Origin: JAJKJG01 sp036389455
GTDB taxonomy: Bacteria > Pseudomonadota > Alphaproteobacteria > Rhizobiales > Beijerinckiaceae
Length of the DNA stretch: 64,000 nucleotides
Direction of reading: 5' to 3'
Assembly: GCA_036389455.1 (NCBI GenBank)
Contig: DASVPW010000218.1
Location: 1-64,000, forward strand
Shown here: one piece after another, positions 35,395 to 44,720 of the stretch
Layout of the letters: each line of letters starts with the position of its first letter
Numbering within the stretch: position 1 is the stretch's first letter
The notes under the pieces: generated by a model
Database searches by the model: none
Told to the model about the DNA's origin: nothing
The model's input: the letters and a program-made list of their open reading frames with translations, nothing else
Program-made: the position numbers and the translations under genes

Positions 35395-37404
35395 CTACGC
35401 GAAGAGTTCGCCGACCTGCTTCTCGAACGAAGGCCAGAGATGGCGACGGGTGAATTGCTCGTGCGCCCGCAGCCGGTAGGTCAAGGCGGTCTCGTCCGTG
35501 GCGTAGATCTCGCGAAGGGCGTCCGCCAGGGCGGCTTCCGTGTCGGCGTCGTTCAAGTCCGGCTCGAACAGGATGCCGGCTCCAGTCTCGCCGACGGCTT
35601 CCAGCGCCGGCGCGGAGGCGGGCGCGACGATCGCCACGCCGGCCGCGAGCACTTGCCAGTAGAAGGAATAGTCGAGGGCGTCGGCCTCCGAGATCAGCAA
35701 TGCATCGTAGGCTGCCAGACTCTCGAGGGAGACCCAACCTGCGGCCGTGTCGATCCTGATCGGCCTGAGCCCCGCGGACGCGTGGCGGCCGACCCTCGCG
35801 AAGTCCAGTCCGTGCGCCTCCCGCGAGGGCTCGATGGCGAGCACGCGATGCGTGGCGGCGACGGGAGCCGGCAAGGCCCCTCCCGTCCGATAAAGGCGGC
35901 ACCATTTCTCGGGGCTGCGATCGAGCCTCTGGCGGTCGGAACCGATCAGGGCGTCGTTGTCGGCGACCACGAGAGAGAAGCTCTCGAGATGCTCCGAGAG
36001 GAAATCGAAAGCCTCGCCCTGTCGGACGCGGCCGCCGGCGAAGGGCCGGACCGGATCGTCGGTGCGGTAGAAGATGGCGCGCAGGCCGGTGAGCACCGCC
36101 TTGTATTTCCCGAAGAACCGCCTCGCGAAAGGGTTCGCGGTCAGGTGCAGCCGCGCAGCCGGTGCCGTAGCCTCCATCAGCCGCAGGGCGATCGTGTCGA
36201 CCTGGTCGGCGTTCAAGCCCGGCCACAGGGAGGCGAGGTCGATCAGGACCGTGCCAGGCGGCCGCTCGCGTGGCAGGTCGTCCGAAGCATCGGGACGGTG
36301 GAGCAGCACGAGCGTGCGGATGCCCGCTCGGGTGCCGGCCAGGGCAGAGCAGACATCCAGGCAATGCCGTTGTGGAGACGCTGGGCCGATCTCGGTCGCG
36401 ACGACGACATCCGTGAAGCGCTCATTCCCCACCAGACGGCAGGCTTGGAAGTAGGCCTCGCCGAGCGCGAAATCGCCGACCAGATTGGACATCACCGGAG
36501 CGGCTTCGATGCGGGCCGGATCCACCGCGGGATCGATCCGGTTCGCCTCCAGGACGAGCTCCTTGATGGCCGGATCGTCCAGGAATCGGCTGCGCAGCTC
36601 CGCAGGGTCGACCTGCGGGATCTGACCGAGCCTGCGGCGATAGTAGCTTTCCCGGCAGGTCCGGATGTAGGTCGCGGGCTCGAACAGGGGCGTCGGCGGG
36701 ATCTGGCGGGTCGAGGCGGCGTTCATGCCCGCCAGCATGCCTTGCGGCCGGTGTCGATAGAACAGAACCGTGCTGGGTGCGGGCCTGAACGCGAAGCCGG
36801 CGGCGACCGCCGTGGCGTTGAAGTGCCAGTCCTCGTAGGCATAGCCGCCCGCGAGCGGCACGTCCCCGTAGCGCACGTGCTCCGCGATGCTGCGATGCAC
36901 AAAGATGCGGGAGACGAAAGGATGCTGGGCGATGAAGCTCAGCGGCGAGATGAGGTCGGTGCCCGCGTAATGGGCGAGCACGTCGAGCGCGCCGAAGCCG
37001 AACAGGTACTCGGGAACCACGATCGTGCGCGGACCGGCGGCGCGCGCGGTCTCGTGCATCGCGAGCGTCGTGTTGGACGATATGAGGTCGTCCTCGTCGC
37101 AGAATTGGATGTACTCCGACCGGGCGGCCTCGAGCCCCTGCTGACGCGACAGGCCGAGTGAGCCGTTATCGAAACGCTCGATGCGGAAGCGGTCGAAATT
37201 CTCCGGCCGGTAGGCTTGCGCCCAAGCGACGGTCTCGGCGGGCGAACGGTCGAGGGCGAAGAGCAGCTCGATCCCGAGCCCCGCCGCGCGGGCCGCCATG
37301 GCGCTCGCCTCGAGCGAGCGCATCGTCCGGGCGAGAAAGTTCCGGCCGCCATGGATGTTGACCACGAAGGAGACGTCGAGCACCGGCAGTTCAGCCGTCG
37401 GCAT
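35395..37404 (-). CDS. Two-domain glycosyltransferase (GT2-like N-terminus, GT-B-like C-terminus)
   Basis: The protein is 669 residues. The N-terminal domain (about 8-290) has VSFVVNIHGGRNFLARTMRS, FCDEDDLISS with the acidic metal site and GGYAYEDWHFNATA, a GT2 pattern. The C-terminal half (about 390-669) ends YDALLISEADALDYSFYWQV then AGVAIVAPASAPALE, resembling the C-lobe of GT4/GT-B enzymes, with a weaker fit. The ATG at 37404 overlaps the end of the upstream bifunctional glycosyltransferase by 14 bases (ATG and the TGA share the segment), so translation is probably coupled. Confidence 0.8.
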   Translation of the reverse strand: MPTAELPVLDVSFVVNIHGGRNFLARTMRSLEASAMAARAAGLGIELLFALDRSPAETVAWAQAYRPENFDRFRIERFDNGSLGLSRQQGLEAARSEYIQFCDEDDLISSNTTLAMHETARAAGPRTIVVPEYLFGFGALDVLAHYAGTDLISPLSFIAQHPFVSRIFVHRSIAEHVRYGDVPLAGGYAYEDWHFNATAVAAGFAFRPAPSTVLFYRHRPQGMLAGMNAASTRQIPPTPLFEPATYIRTCRESYYRRRLGQIPQVDPAELRSRFLDDPAIKELVLEANRIDPAVDPARIEAAPVMSNLVGDFALGEAYFQACRLVGNERFTDVVVATEIGPASPQRHCLDVCSALAGTRAGIRTLVLLHRPDASDDLPRERPPGTVLIDLASLWPGLNADQVDTIALRLMEATAPAARLHLTANPFARRFFGKYKAVLTGLRAIFYRTDDPVRPFAGGRVRQGEAFDFLSEHLESFSLVVADNDALIGSDRQRLDRSPEKWCRLYRTGGALPAPVAATHRVLAIEPSREAHGLDFARVGRHASAGLRPIRIDTAAGWVSLESLAAYDALLISEADALDYSFYWQVLAAGVAIVAPASAPALEAVGETGAGILFEPDLNDADTEAALADALREIYATDETALTYRLRAHEQFTRRHLWPSFEKQVGELFA

Positions 37405-40400
37405 GGGCAACTTCAAGCTCCGGGCGCCCGTGCGTCGGCACGGACTTGAGCAGGCGATCATAGCCCTCCAGCATGGCCGCCTTGGTCATGCCGCTGTCCG
37501 CGACGCCGGCCCGCGCGGCGATGCGCATGCGTTCCAGGCGCCCGGGCTCGATCGCCGCGGCGACGATCGCGTCGGCCAGCTCCTGCGGACGGTCCACGGG
37601 GGCGATAAGGCCGCTGAGGCCAGGCTCCACGAGACGGCGCACATCGCCGACATCGGTGGCCGCGACGGGGCATCCCGTGGCCATCGCCTCCAGAACCACC
37701 ATGGGCATCCCTTCGACGGAAGACGTCAGGACCAGGAGATCGGCCGCGGCGTACAGGCGCGCGAGATCGGACCGGGGCATGTGGCGGATGATCGTGATCG
37801 GCAAGTCTTCCCGTCCGATACGCTCGCGCAGGTGCGTCTCCTCGTCGCCCTCTCCGACCACAACCGCCCGCACCGGCACCTTCGTCCGGATGCGGCCGAC
37901 GATGTCCGCGAAGGCGCCGACGCGCTTCTCCTCGCTGAAGCGGCCCACGAAAGCGAGGAGCAGGACGCCCTCATCCATGGCGAGCGACGCCCGGGCCGCG
38001 GAACGCGCGATCGCCCGCGGGTCGAAAAGGTCCATGTCGACCCCGTTCGGCACCACCGTCACCCGCTCGCGGGGGACGCCCCTCAGGACCAGCGCTTCTC
38101 CCACCCTGCGGCTGACCGCCACGTGCCGCTCGAGGGAGGTCGTGGCGTCCACGGCGCTGCGGATGAGGCCAGTGGCAAGGTCGTTGTGCTGAAGATCGAT
38201 GAAGGCGACATCCGGGTGATCCGCCTTCAGCTCGGGCACCATGCGGTGGAGCAGTCCCGAATTGCTCGAGAGCAAGATCCTGGTGTTCCGGGCCGTGATC
38301 AGGCCGGATATGAGCGCCTGCAGACGGAACGCATCGAAGATCTCACCGGCGTGGTAGATCCCGTCCGTGATCCGCGCGAAGGCGGCGTGCATCGCGTGAT
38401 CGCCCGGCAGCATCGTCACGATCGAGATCCGCCACGTTTCGGAGATGTGCTCCAGGAGCTCGAGGAGGATGATCTCCGATCCGCCGACCGGAAGCCAGGG
38501 AACGATCACCAGCAGGTGGGGCCGGGCGTCTTCGTCCGGCGATCGGCGAGGCCTGCCGATGAATTCCTCGATGCGCGCGGCGCCGTCGAGCGGCGAGCCC
38601 GGCCATCGCTGCCACTGGTCGGGAGCGGCGCGGATCGCAGACCGTGTGCAAGCCTCAAGGTCGGCCCTCGGCGGAATGGTCCAGGTGGCGAGCGGGATCG
38701 GCAGAAGGAGACCGTGGCCCGCCGCGCCTTTGAGCACGGAGCCTGGGACCTGAAGGAACCGTTCGCGTTCGCCGAACTCCCGCCAGACCCGGCCCGGGAT
38801 CAGGCACGCGGCGATGGAAGCGTCGACGCGGGTTGCCGGAGCTTCCTGCGGGGCAGCCGACGCGGCTGCAAACCTGCAATCGGGGACGCTCACCAGAGCG
38901 GCCGCGAGCAGCTCGAGGGCGGTGGGATCGAGCCGCGCGCCGGGCGCGACGAGACAGACGAGGTCGCCCGGCCCGCATTCGAAACCTTCGTCTCCCGGGC
39001 GCTCCCGGACCTCGCGCGGGGGAAAGGTTTGGCGACGGAGAGAGTCGCGGGTGGCCGCCAGGGCATCGGGATCGGCCGGTCCGAGGACCACGACGACCGG
39101 TCCATCGTGGGTGCTCGGCGCAATCTCGAGAAAGGCGGACGCCTGAGGCGAGGCCTTGGCGGTGACGAGCCTGTCGGCCGACGCCGGTCCTGTCCCGTGC
39201 CCGGCCCGGGCGCGTCGAGCGAGCCAGCCCGGCACGCGGGCGATGCTCCCGCCGATGCGTTTCGCGAAAGCCCGGTACTGCCGTTGATCGATGAGGCTCC
39301 CGAGCTCGCTCATGTGATCGGCAAGGTGCGGGATGCGCGGTCGAACCCTCCGGCCGGCTTGCTTCAGGAACCAGCCGGCGGGCCACAGCGCGACGAGCTT
39401 CAGGCGGTCGCCCATGGCTCGCGCCAGCCGGCGTCCCGTCGCGGGAGCGTGCGCGCCATCGGCCGCCTGGACAGCGCGGATTGTGGCCGCCCTGTCGTAC
39501 TGCTCTCTCAACCGGTCCCGGACCTTTTGCAGGCTGCGGATGTGTCGCCGATGCGCCTTCGTCTCCTCGGCCAGCCTCTGGCACTCGGCCAGGAGAGCCC
39601 ACGCATCCTCCTCGGTCGGTGGCCCGATCCGGTCGGCCGGGACGGTTTGGCCCGTCGTCTCCGCGAACGTCCGATCGGAGAACCAGGTCGTCCGGTGGTT
39701 CAGGAAATAGGACAGATAAACCATCAGCCGGCTCGAGCCCGGCGCCAGCCGGTTTGACGGCTCGGAGGCCAGCGCGGCCTTGAAATAACTGCCGAAGATT
39801 TGGGTCAGCTCGGACTCGACCAGCCCCCGGACTGCCTTCATCGTGTTGGAGGGATGAAGCCTGTAGCGCAGAAGCGCCTTTCTCACGAATATCGGCTCCT
39901 GGTCGAATATGCCACGCAAGAGGAAGTCGAGGTCATGGGCGGCGCGATAGGGGGCAAACGCCCCGACCCTCTCGCGGTAGCGTCGGGAAAAGACGAAATT
40001 GCTGGTCGAGACCGCGAAATTGCCGAGGGCCAGCCCGAAACCCAGACCCGGCGTGGCGTCCGACTCGCTCACCATTCTTGCATACCACGTCCGATGATGG
40101 TCATCCGGCGGGAAGGACCTGCCGTTCTCGTCGATGTAATCGATCCCGGTGAAGGCCATGAAGTCGTCGTGGTCTCCTGCGGCGGCGAGAATCTCGGACA
40201 GCCTGTCCCGAGCGTAGAGGTCATCGGAATTCAGGATTGCGATGACGTCGCCCGACGCCACGGAGATGCCGCGCTCGATCGCTGCGTGAGCCCCCGCATT
40301 CGACTGGACGAGGAGCTTCACGGGCCGCTCGCAACCGGCCGCGAACGCCTCGATAAGGGCGACGCTCCGGTCCGAGGATCCGTCGTCGACCACGACGATC

Positions 40401-40498
40401 TCCACCTCGGGATAGGACTGCGCAGCCGCGCTTCGAAGCGCGTCGAGGACGTAGCGCTCATGGTTGTATGAGGGGATTACGATGGATACTTTTCGCAT
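37391..40498 (-). CDS. Bifunctional GT2-GT4 glycosyltransferase
   Basis: At 1035 residues this is one of the longest genes. The N-terminal GT2 domain starts VSIVIPSYNHERYVLDAL, with VVVDDGSSDRS and AILNSDDLYA. A middle region (about 350-680) includes a coiled stretch and a degenerate second GT-A-like segment (VVVVLGPADPDALAATRDSL). The C-terminal GT4 domain (about 690-1025) has GVPRERVTVVPNGVD, AFVGRFSEEKR and the E-x7-E region SSVEGMPMVVLEAMATG. It would add two different sugars in turn to the same glycan. The ATG at 40498 has a GGAGAG site; the longer frame upstream overlaps cysN and is rejected. Confidence 0.88.
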   Translation of the reverse strand: MRKVSIVIPSYNHERYVLDALRSAAAQSYPEVEIVVVDDGSSDRSVALIEAFAAGCERPVKLLVQSNAGAHAAIERGISVASGDVIAILNSDDLYARDRLSEILAAAGDHDDFMAFTGIDYIDENGRSFPPDDHHRTWYARMVSESDATPGLGFGLALGNFAVSTSNFVFSRRYRERVGAFAPYRAAHDLDFLLRGIFDQEPIFVRKALLRYRLHPSNTMKAVRGLVESELTQIFGSYFKAALASEPSNRLAPGSSRLMVYLSYFLNHRTTWFSDRTFAETTGQTVPADRIGPPTEEDAWALLAECQRLAEETKAHRRHIRSLQKVRDRLREQYDRAATIRAVQAADGAHAPATGRRLARAMGDRLKLVALWPAGWFLKQAGRRVRPRIPHLADHMSELGSLIDQRQYRAFAKRIGGSIARVPGWLARRARAGHGTGPASADRLVTAKASPQASAFLEIAPSTHDGPVVVVLGPADPDALAATRDSLRRQTFPPREVRERPGDEGFECGPGDLVCLVAPGARLDPTALELLAAALVSVPDCRFAAASAAPQEAPATRVDASIAACLIPGRVWREFGERERFLQVPGSVLKGAAGHGLLLPIPLATWTIPPRADLEACTRSAIRAAPDQWQRWPGSPLDGAARIEEFIGRPRRSPDEDARPHLLVIVPWLPVGGSEIILLELLEHISETWRISIVTMLPGDHAMHAAFARITDGIYHAGEIFDAFRLQALISGLITARNTRILLSSNSGLLHRMVPELKADHPDVAFIDLQHNDLATGLIRSAVDATTSLERHVAVSRRVGEALVLRGVPRERVTVVPNGVDMDLFDPRAIARSAARASLAMDEGVLLLAFVGRFSEEKRVGAFADIVGRIRTKVPVRAVVVGEGDEETHLRERIGREDLPITIIRHMPRSDLARLYAAADLLVLTSSVEGMPMVVLEAMATGCPVAATDVGDVRRLVEPGLSGLIAPVDRPQELADAIVAAAIEPGRLERMRIAARAGVADSGMTKAAMLEGYDRLLKSVPTHGRPELEVAHADG

Positions 40499-40592
40499 CC
40501 GCCCCGCTCTCCTGGAGGACTGCCCGAGCAATGCCTCTCGGTAGGTCGCCGCATCCGCTTTGGCGCTGAACGGGCGTGGCGACTCTCCGACC

Positions 40593-42485
40593 TCACCAGA
40601 GCCCCCTCTTCGCCAGCTCCGCCAGCAACCGCTCGGCGCACGCGTCCGGCTCATCCACGTCTGTCTGTAGCCGGATATCCGGATTGACGGGCGGCTGGTA
40701 GGGCGAGCTGATTCCGGTGAAATTCCTGATCTGGCCCGCGCGGGCTCTCGCGTAGAGTCCCTTGGGGTCGCGTCGTTCGCAAGTCTGAAGCGAGGCGTCG
40801 ACGAAGATTTCGAGGAAGTCCACGTCGGCCGCGATTTCCCGCGCCATCTGACGATCATGCCGGAACGGCGAGATCAGCGAGACGAGGACGATGAGGCCTG
40901 CGTCGGCCATGAGCCGGGCGACTTCCGCCACGCGACGGATGTTCTCGACCCGCGCCGCTTCCGTGAATCCGAGATCCTTGCTGAGCCCGTGCCGGATATT
41001 GTCGCCGTCGAGAACGTAGGTGTGGAGCCCCTTCGCCATGAGCCGCCGGTCGACCAGGTTGGCGACGGTCGACTTGCCGGCGCCGGGAAGGCCCGTGAAC
41101 CAGAGGATCGCGGGCTGCTGACCCTTCAGGACGGCGCGTTGTTCCCGGGTGACGTCGAAATCCTGCCAGCGGAGATTCTCCGAGCGCTGCAGCACGAACT
41201 CGATCGTGCCCATGCCGACGGTCCATTGGGTCGCCCGGTCGATGAGGATGAAGCCGCCCATCTCGCGGTTCTTTCGATAAGGATCGAACGGGATCGGCTC
41301 GGCGACGGCGATATTGCAGAAACCGATGTCGTTGGTATCCAGCACGGTGGCGGATATCTTGTCGCCGTTGTCGATGTTGAGCCGATGCTTGAGCCAGGTC
41401 ACCTCGGCCGAGATGTGCCGCGCGCCGATCCGCATCAAGTACGACCGGTGCGGGACCATGGGCTCGTCGCCGAGCCAGATGAGGTGTGCCGCAAACTGAT
41501 CGGCGAGCGTGGGCGGCGCCTCCGGGCGAAAAAGGACGTCACCTCGGCCAAGATCGAGATCGTCCTGAAGGACGAGCGTGACCGCCTGGCCGGCGGCCGC
41601 GCTGGAGAGATCGCGGTCGAAGGTGACGATCCGGGCGATCGCGCTCTCGCGTGCGGAGCGGGAGCTTGCGACGCGGTCCCCCGCTCCGATCTCTCCCGAG
41701 ACGATCGCGCCCGATAGGCCGCGGAAGTCGGGTTCGGTGCGGTTGACCCACTGAATCGGCATCCGGAAAGGCTGCGCGGGACTCGAGCCGACCGTGATCG
41801 TTTCCAGCCATTCGAGAAGAGAAGGGCCGGCGTACCATGGCGTCTCGTTCGCTCGCCGGACGACATTGGCCCCTTCTCGTGCCGAGACCGGGATGCAGGT
41901 CACACCTGCGATCCCGAGGTTGCGGGCAACCCGCTCGAACTCCTCGGCGATCTCCCGAAAGGTCGCCTCATCGTAGGCGACGAGATCCATCTTGTTGACC
42001 ACGACGGCGACCTGCTCGACGCCCATCAACGCAAGGATGACGCCGTGGCGGCGCGTCTGGGTCAGGATGCCCTTGCGGGCGTCGACCAGCACGAGGGCCG
42101 CCTGTGCGCTCGACGCCGCCGTCGCCATGTTGCGGGTGTACTGCTCGTGCCCGGGAGCATCGGCGACGATGAAGCTCCGCCGCGGCGTGGCGAAATAGCG
42201 ATAAGCGACGTCGATGGTGATGCCCTGCTCGCGCTCGGCCGAGAGCCCGTCGACGAGGAGCGACAGATCGAGCCCTTCGGGCCCGCACGGCCGCCCGCGG
42301 CTGTCCCGCTCGAGCGCGGCGAGATGGTCCTGCGGAACGAGGCCGGCGTCGAACAGCAGGCGGCCAATGAGCGTGCTCTTGCCGTCGTCGACGCTGCCGC
42401 AGGTGACGAAGTGCAGGAGGGAGCCGGGCTGGGGGCCGGGCCGTACCTCGCCGCCCCCGGGAGCCGCAGGGGCTTGGCCGGTCAA
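40593..42485 (-). CDS. cysN: Bifunctional sulfate adenylyltransferase GTPase subunit/APS kinase
   Basis: This is a 630-residue CysN-CysC fusion (NodQ type). The N-terminal GTPase has GSVDDGKSTLIGRL near 30-43, DAPGHEQY near 108, NKMDLV near 164 and the usual beta-barrels. The C-terminal APS kinase has GLPGAGKST near 458, LDGDNIRHGL and the FTGISSPYQPP segment. With CysD it converts sulfate to APS and then PAPS. The TTG start overlaps the cysD stop by four bases (TTGA). No sulfate-reduction genes accompany it; a sulfotransferase gene lies 2.2 kb away, pointing to a role in glycan sulfation rather than cysteine synthesis. Confidence 0.95.
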   Translation of the reverse strand: MTGQAPAAPGGGEVRPGPQPGSLLHFVTCGSVDDGKSTLIGRLLFDAGLVPQDHLAALERDSRGRPCGPEGLDLSLLVDGLSAEREQGITIDVAYRYFATPRRSFIVADAPGHEQYTRNMATAASSAQAALVLVDARKGILTQTRRHGVILALMGVEQVAVVVNKMDLVAYDEATFREIAEEFERVARNLGIAGVTCIPVSAREGANVVRRANETPWYAGPSLLEWLETITVGSSPAQPFRMPIQWVNRTEPDFRGLSGAIVSGEIGAGDRVASSRSARESAIARIVTFDRDLSSAAAGQAVTLVLQDDLDLGRGDVLFRPEAPPTLADQFAAHLIWLGDEPMVPHRSYLMRIGARHISAEVTWLKHRLNIDNGDKISATVLDTNDIGFCNIAVAEPIPFDPYRKNREMGGFILIDRATQWTVGMGTIEFVLQRSENLRWQDFDVTREQRAVLKGQQPAILWFTGLPGAGKSTVANLVDRRLMAKGLHTYVLDGDNIRHGLSKDLGFTEAARVENIRRVAEVARLMADAGLIVLVSLISPFRHDRQMAREIAADVDFLEIFVDASLQTCERRDPKGLYARARAGQIRNFTGISSPYQPPVNPDIRLQTDVDEPDACAERLLAELAKRGLW

Positions 42486-43414
42486 AAATAGCCCTCCTGC
42501 TTCTTGCGCTCCATGGAAGCCGTCCGGTCGGTGTCGATCAGCCGGCCCTGGCGCTCCGAGATGGGGCTTGCCGCCGTCTCGGTGATGATCTCCTCGACCG
42601 TGCGGGCCTGCGACCGGATCGCGCCCGAGAGCGGATAGCAGCCGAGCGTCCTGAACCGGACGCTGAGCATCTGCGGCCGCTCCCCGGGATCGAGGGGCAG
42701 GCGCTCGTCGTCGACGACGATGAGCGCACCATGCCGGCGCACCACGGGCCGCGGCTTCGCAAAATAGAGCGGGACGACGGGGATGCCCTCCAGCGCGATG
42801 TAGCGCCAGACGTCGAGCTCGGTCCAGTTCGAAAGCGGGAAGACCCGCATGGTCTCGCCCGGAGCGAGCTGCGTGTTGTAGAGCCGCCAGGGCTCCGGCC
42901 GCTGGCGCCGAGGATCCCAGCGATGGCCGCGAGAGCGGATCGAGAAGACGCGCTCCTTGGCGCGCGACTTCTCCTCGTCGCGTCGCGCCCCGCCGATGGC
43001 CGCTTCGAAGCCGCCGACGTCGAGAGCCTCGCGCAACGCAACCGTCTTCATGGCGTCCGTGTAGGCCTCCGACGAGTGGGTGACGGGCGACACGCCGGCC
43101 GCCAGGGCCTGCCGGTTGACATGGACGATGAGGTCGAGACCGAGCCGTCTTGCCGTCTCGTCCCGAAAGGCGATCATCTCGCGGAATTTCCAGGTGGTGT
43201 CGACGTGAAGAACCGGAAACGGCAATCGCGACGGATGGAAAGCCTTGCGGGCGAGGTGCAGCAGGACCGAGGAGTCCTTGCCGATCGAATAGAGCAGGAC
43301 CGAGCGGTCGAACGAGGCGGCGACCTCGCGAAGAATATGGATGCTCTCCGCTTCCAACTGCGCCAAGTGGCTCGGCAGCAATCCCGCCTTCTCGCGCAGC
43401 GGCCCGTCAGCCAT
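42482..43414 (-). CDS. cysD: Sulfate adenylyltransferase subunit 2
   Basis: The 310-residue protein belongs to the PAPS reductase/PP-loop ATPase family; YSIGKDSSVLLHL near residues 42-54 is the pyrophosphate-binding loop. The HVDTTWKFREMI and GGARRDEEKSRAKERVFS segments are hallmarks of CysD/NodP. The C-terminus YPLSGAIRSQA ... ERQGRLIDTD also fits. It forms APS with the CysN GTPase encoded directly downstream (four-base overlap). The ATG at 43414 is preferred over one 15 bases upstream because AGGAGA lies six bases before it. Confidence 0.96.
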   Translation of the reverse strand: MADGPLREKAGLLPSHLAQLEAESIHILREVAASFDRSVLLYSIGKDSSVLLHLARKAFHPSRLPFPVLHVDTTWKFREMIAFRDETARRLGLDLIVHVNRQALAAGVSPVTHSSEAYTDAMKTVALREALDVGGFEAAIGGARRDEEKSRAKERVFSIRSRGHRWDPRRQRPEPWRLYNTQLAPGETMRVFPLSNWTELDVWRYIALEGIPVVPLYFAKPRPVVRRHGALIVVDDERLPLDPGERPQMLSVRFRTLGCYPLSGAIRSQARTVEEIITETAASPISERQGRLIDTDRTASMERKKQEGYF

Positions 43415-43510
43415 TGCGGTTCTCCTCATCGCGACCGGAGAGGCGAAACCACCACCAGCTGGTTGGCGGTTGGGGCATCCTCGTGCGGGACGTCGGTTGC
43501 CGTGCCGGCG

Positions 43511-44470
43511 TCAGGGGCGGGCAGCGACAATCGAGGCCTCGGTCTTCATCCAGGCGGTGGTTCGGGCGAGGCCGTCGAGCCAGGACGTGCGCGGCCGCCA
43601 TCCCATCTCCTCGCGGATGCGGGACACGTCGAGGATGTTGACCGGCACGTCAGCGGGCCTGGCCGCGTGATGGATGCGCCTCAGGGGCCCGCGCCCGAGC
43701 ACCGTCTCGATGTCGTCCGCGACCGTGTTGATGGCGATGCCGTGTCCGGAGCCGACGTTGAACACCCGCGACGGGCCGCCGTGGGTGGCCGCCAGGATGA
43801 GGGCCTCGACGGCGTCGTCGATATAGACGAAGTCGCGGGTCACCGTGCCGTCGCCCCAGATCTCGATCGCATCGCCGCGCAAGGCAGCCTCGAGGAAGGC
43901 CGCGACCACCCCTTGCGACCGCCGCGCCCGCTGCTGGGGGCCATAGGGATTCGAGACGCGGAGGACGATGCTGTCGAGGCCCTGCTTGCGGCGGAAGAGC
44001 GCGAGATAGCGCTCGATCACGAGCTTCTGCAGCCCGTAGGCCGAGATCGGCTCCGTCGGCGCGGTCTCCGGAATCGGGACCGCCGCCGGCACCCCGTACA
44101 CGGTCCCCCCGGACGAGACGAACACCAGGCGTCGCACGCCATGCCGGGATGCAGCCTCCATCAACCGGATCGTCGGGACCACGTTTCCGGCGACGTCGGC
44201 TGCGGGATCGGCCTCGGCGAGGGGTGGGGTCGTGGAGCTGGCGAGGTGGTAGACGACGCCGGCGCCGTCGAGGGCATCGGCGAGCCCGCCGGCATCGGAC
44301 AGCTCGTATCTCGACCACGAGACCCGCGGGTCGAGGGCGCTTGGATCGATCCGCGAACGTCCCAGGGCGGAAACCCGCGCCCCCTCGCGGGCAAGGGCGT
44401 TGCAGAGGTGGGTGCCGATGAAACCACCCCCTCCGATCACGACGATCCTCCAGTTACGCAAAAGGCCCAT
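43511..44470 (-). CDS. NAD-dependent sugar epimerase/dehydratase
   Basis: This 319-residue extended SDR protein has the Rossmann motif IGGGGFIGTHL near residues 9-19, FVSSGGTVYG near 107-116 and the catalytic AYGLQKLV (Tyr-x-x-x-Lys) near 133-140. RDFVYIDDAVEA and FNVGSGHGI are typical of UDP-glucose 4-epimerase-like and dTDP/GDP-sugar epimerases. The exact substrate cannot be read. The ATG at 44470 precedes the Rossmann fold directly and follows GGGAG; an in-frame ATG at 44515 is less likely. It is 96 bases upstream of cysD on the same strand and may lead that operon. Confidence 0.88.
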   Translation of the reverse strand: MGLLRNWRIVVIGGGGFIGTHLCNALAREGARVSALGRSRIDPSALDPRVSWSRYELSDAGGLADALDGAGVVYHLASSTTPPLAEADPAADVAGNVVPTIRLMEAASRHGVRRLVFVSSGGTVYGVPAAVPIPETAPTEPISAYGLQKLVIERYLALFRRKQGLDSIVLRVSNPYGPQQRARRSQGVVAAFLEAALRGDAIEIWGDGTVTRDFVYIDDAVEALILAATHGGPSRVFNVGSGHGIAINTVADDIETVLGRGPLRRIHHAARPADVPVNILDVSRIREEMGWRPRTSWLDGLARTTAWMKTEASIVAARP

Positions 44471-44720
44471 GCTCCCGTCCAAAAGCAGGTTGCGCTCTTC
44501 CGTCGCGGAGCGCACCGGCCGCCGTGCGCGCCTGCTCGGGGCGACAGAAATCCTTTATGCAGGGGACGGCGTGCTTACGTCCCGTCGGGCCCGGAAAAGT
44601 CGCTGCGTCCGCCGGAAGCTCTGTAGCGAGCCGCAATAGCCCGGTCAAACCCAGATGCCGGCTTAGGTCTCGATGCATGAGCCGGGCGCGAATTCCCTGC
44701 CGGCTCGCGGCCAGCTGCCA

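Noticed and set aside
40499..40858. Longer N-terminus for the GT2-GT4 protein
   Set aside because: The extra 120 residues are Ser/Arg/Pro-rich, overlap the cysN gene and lack motifs; the ATG at 40498 with GGAGAG fits the GT2 start.
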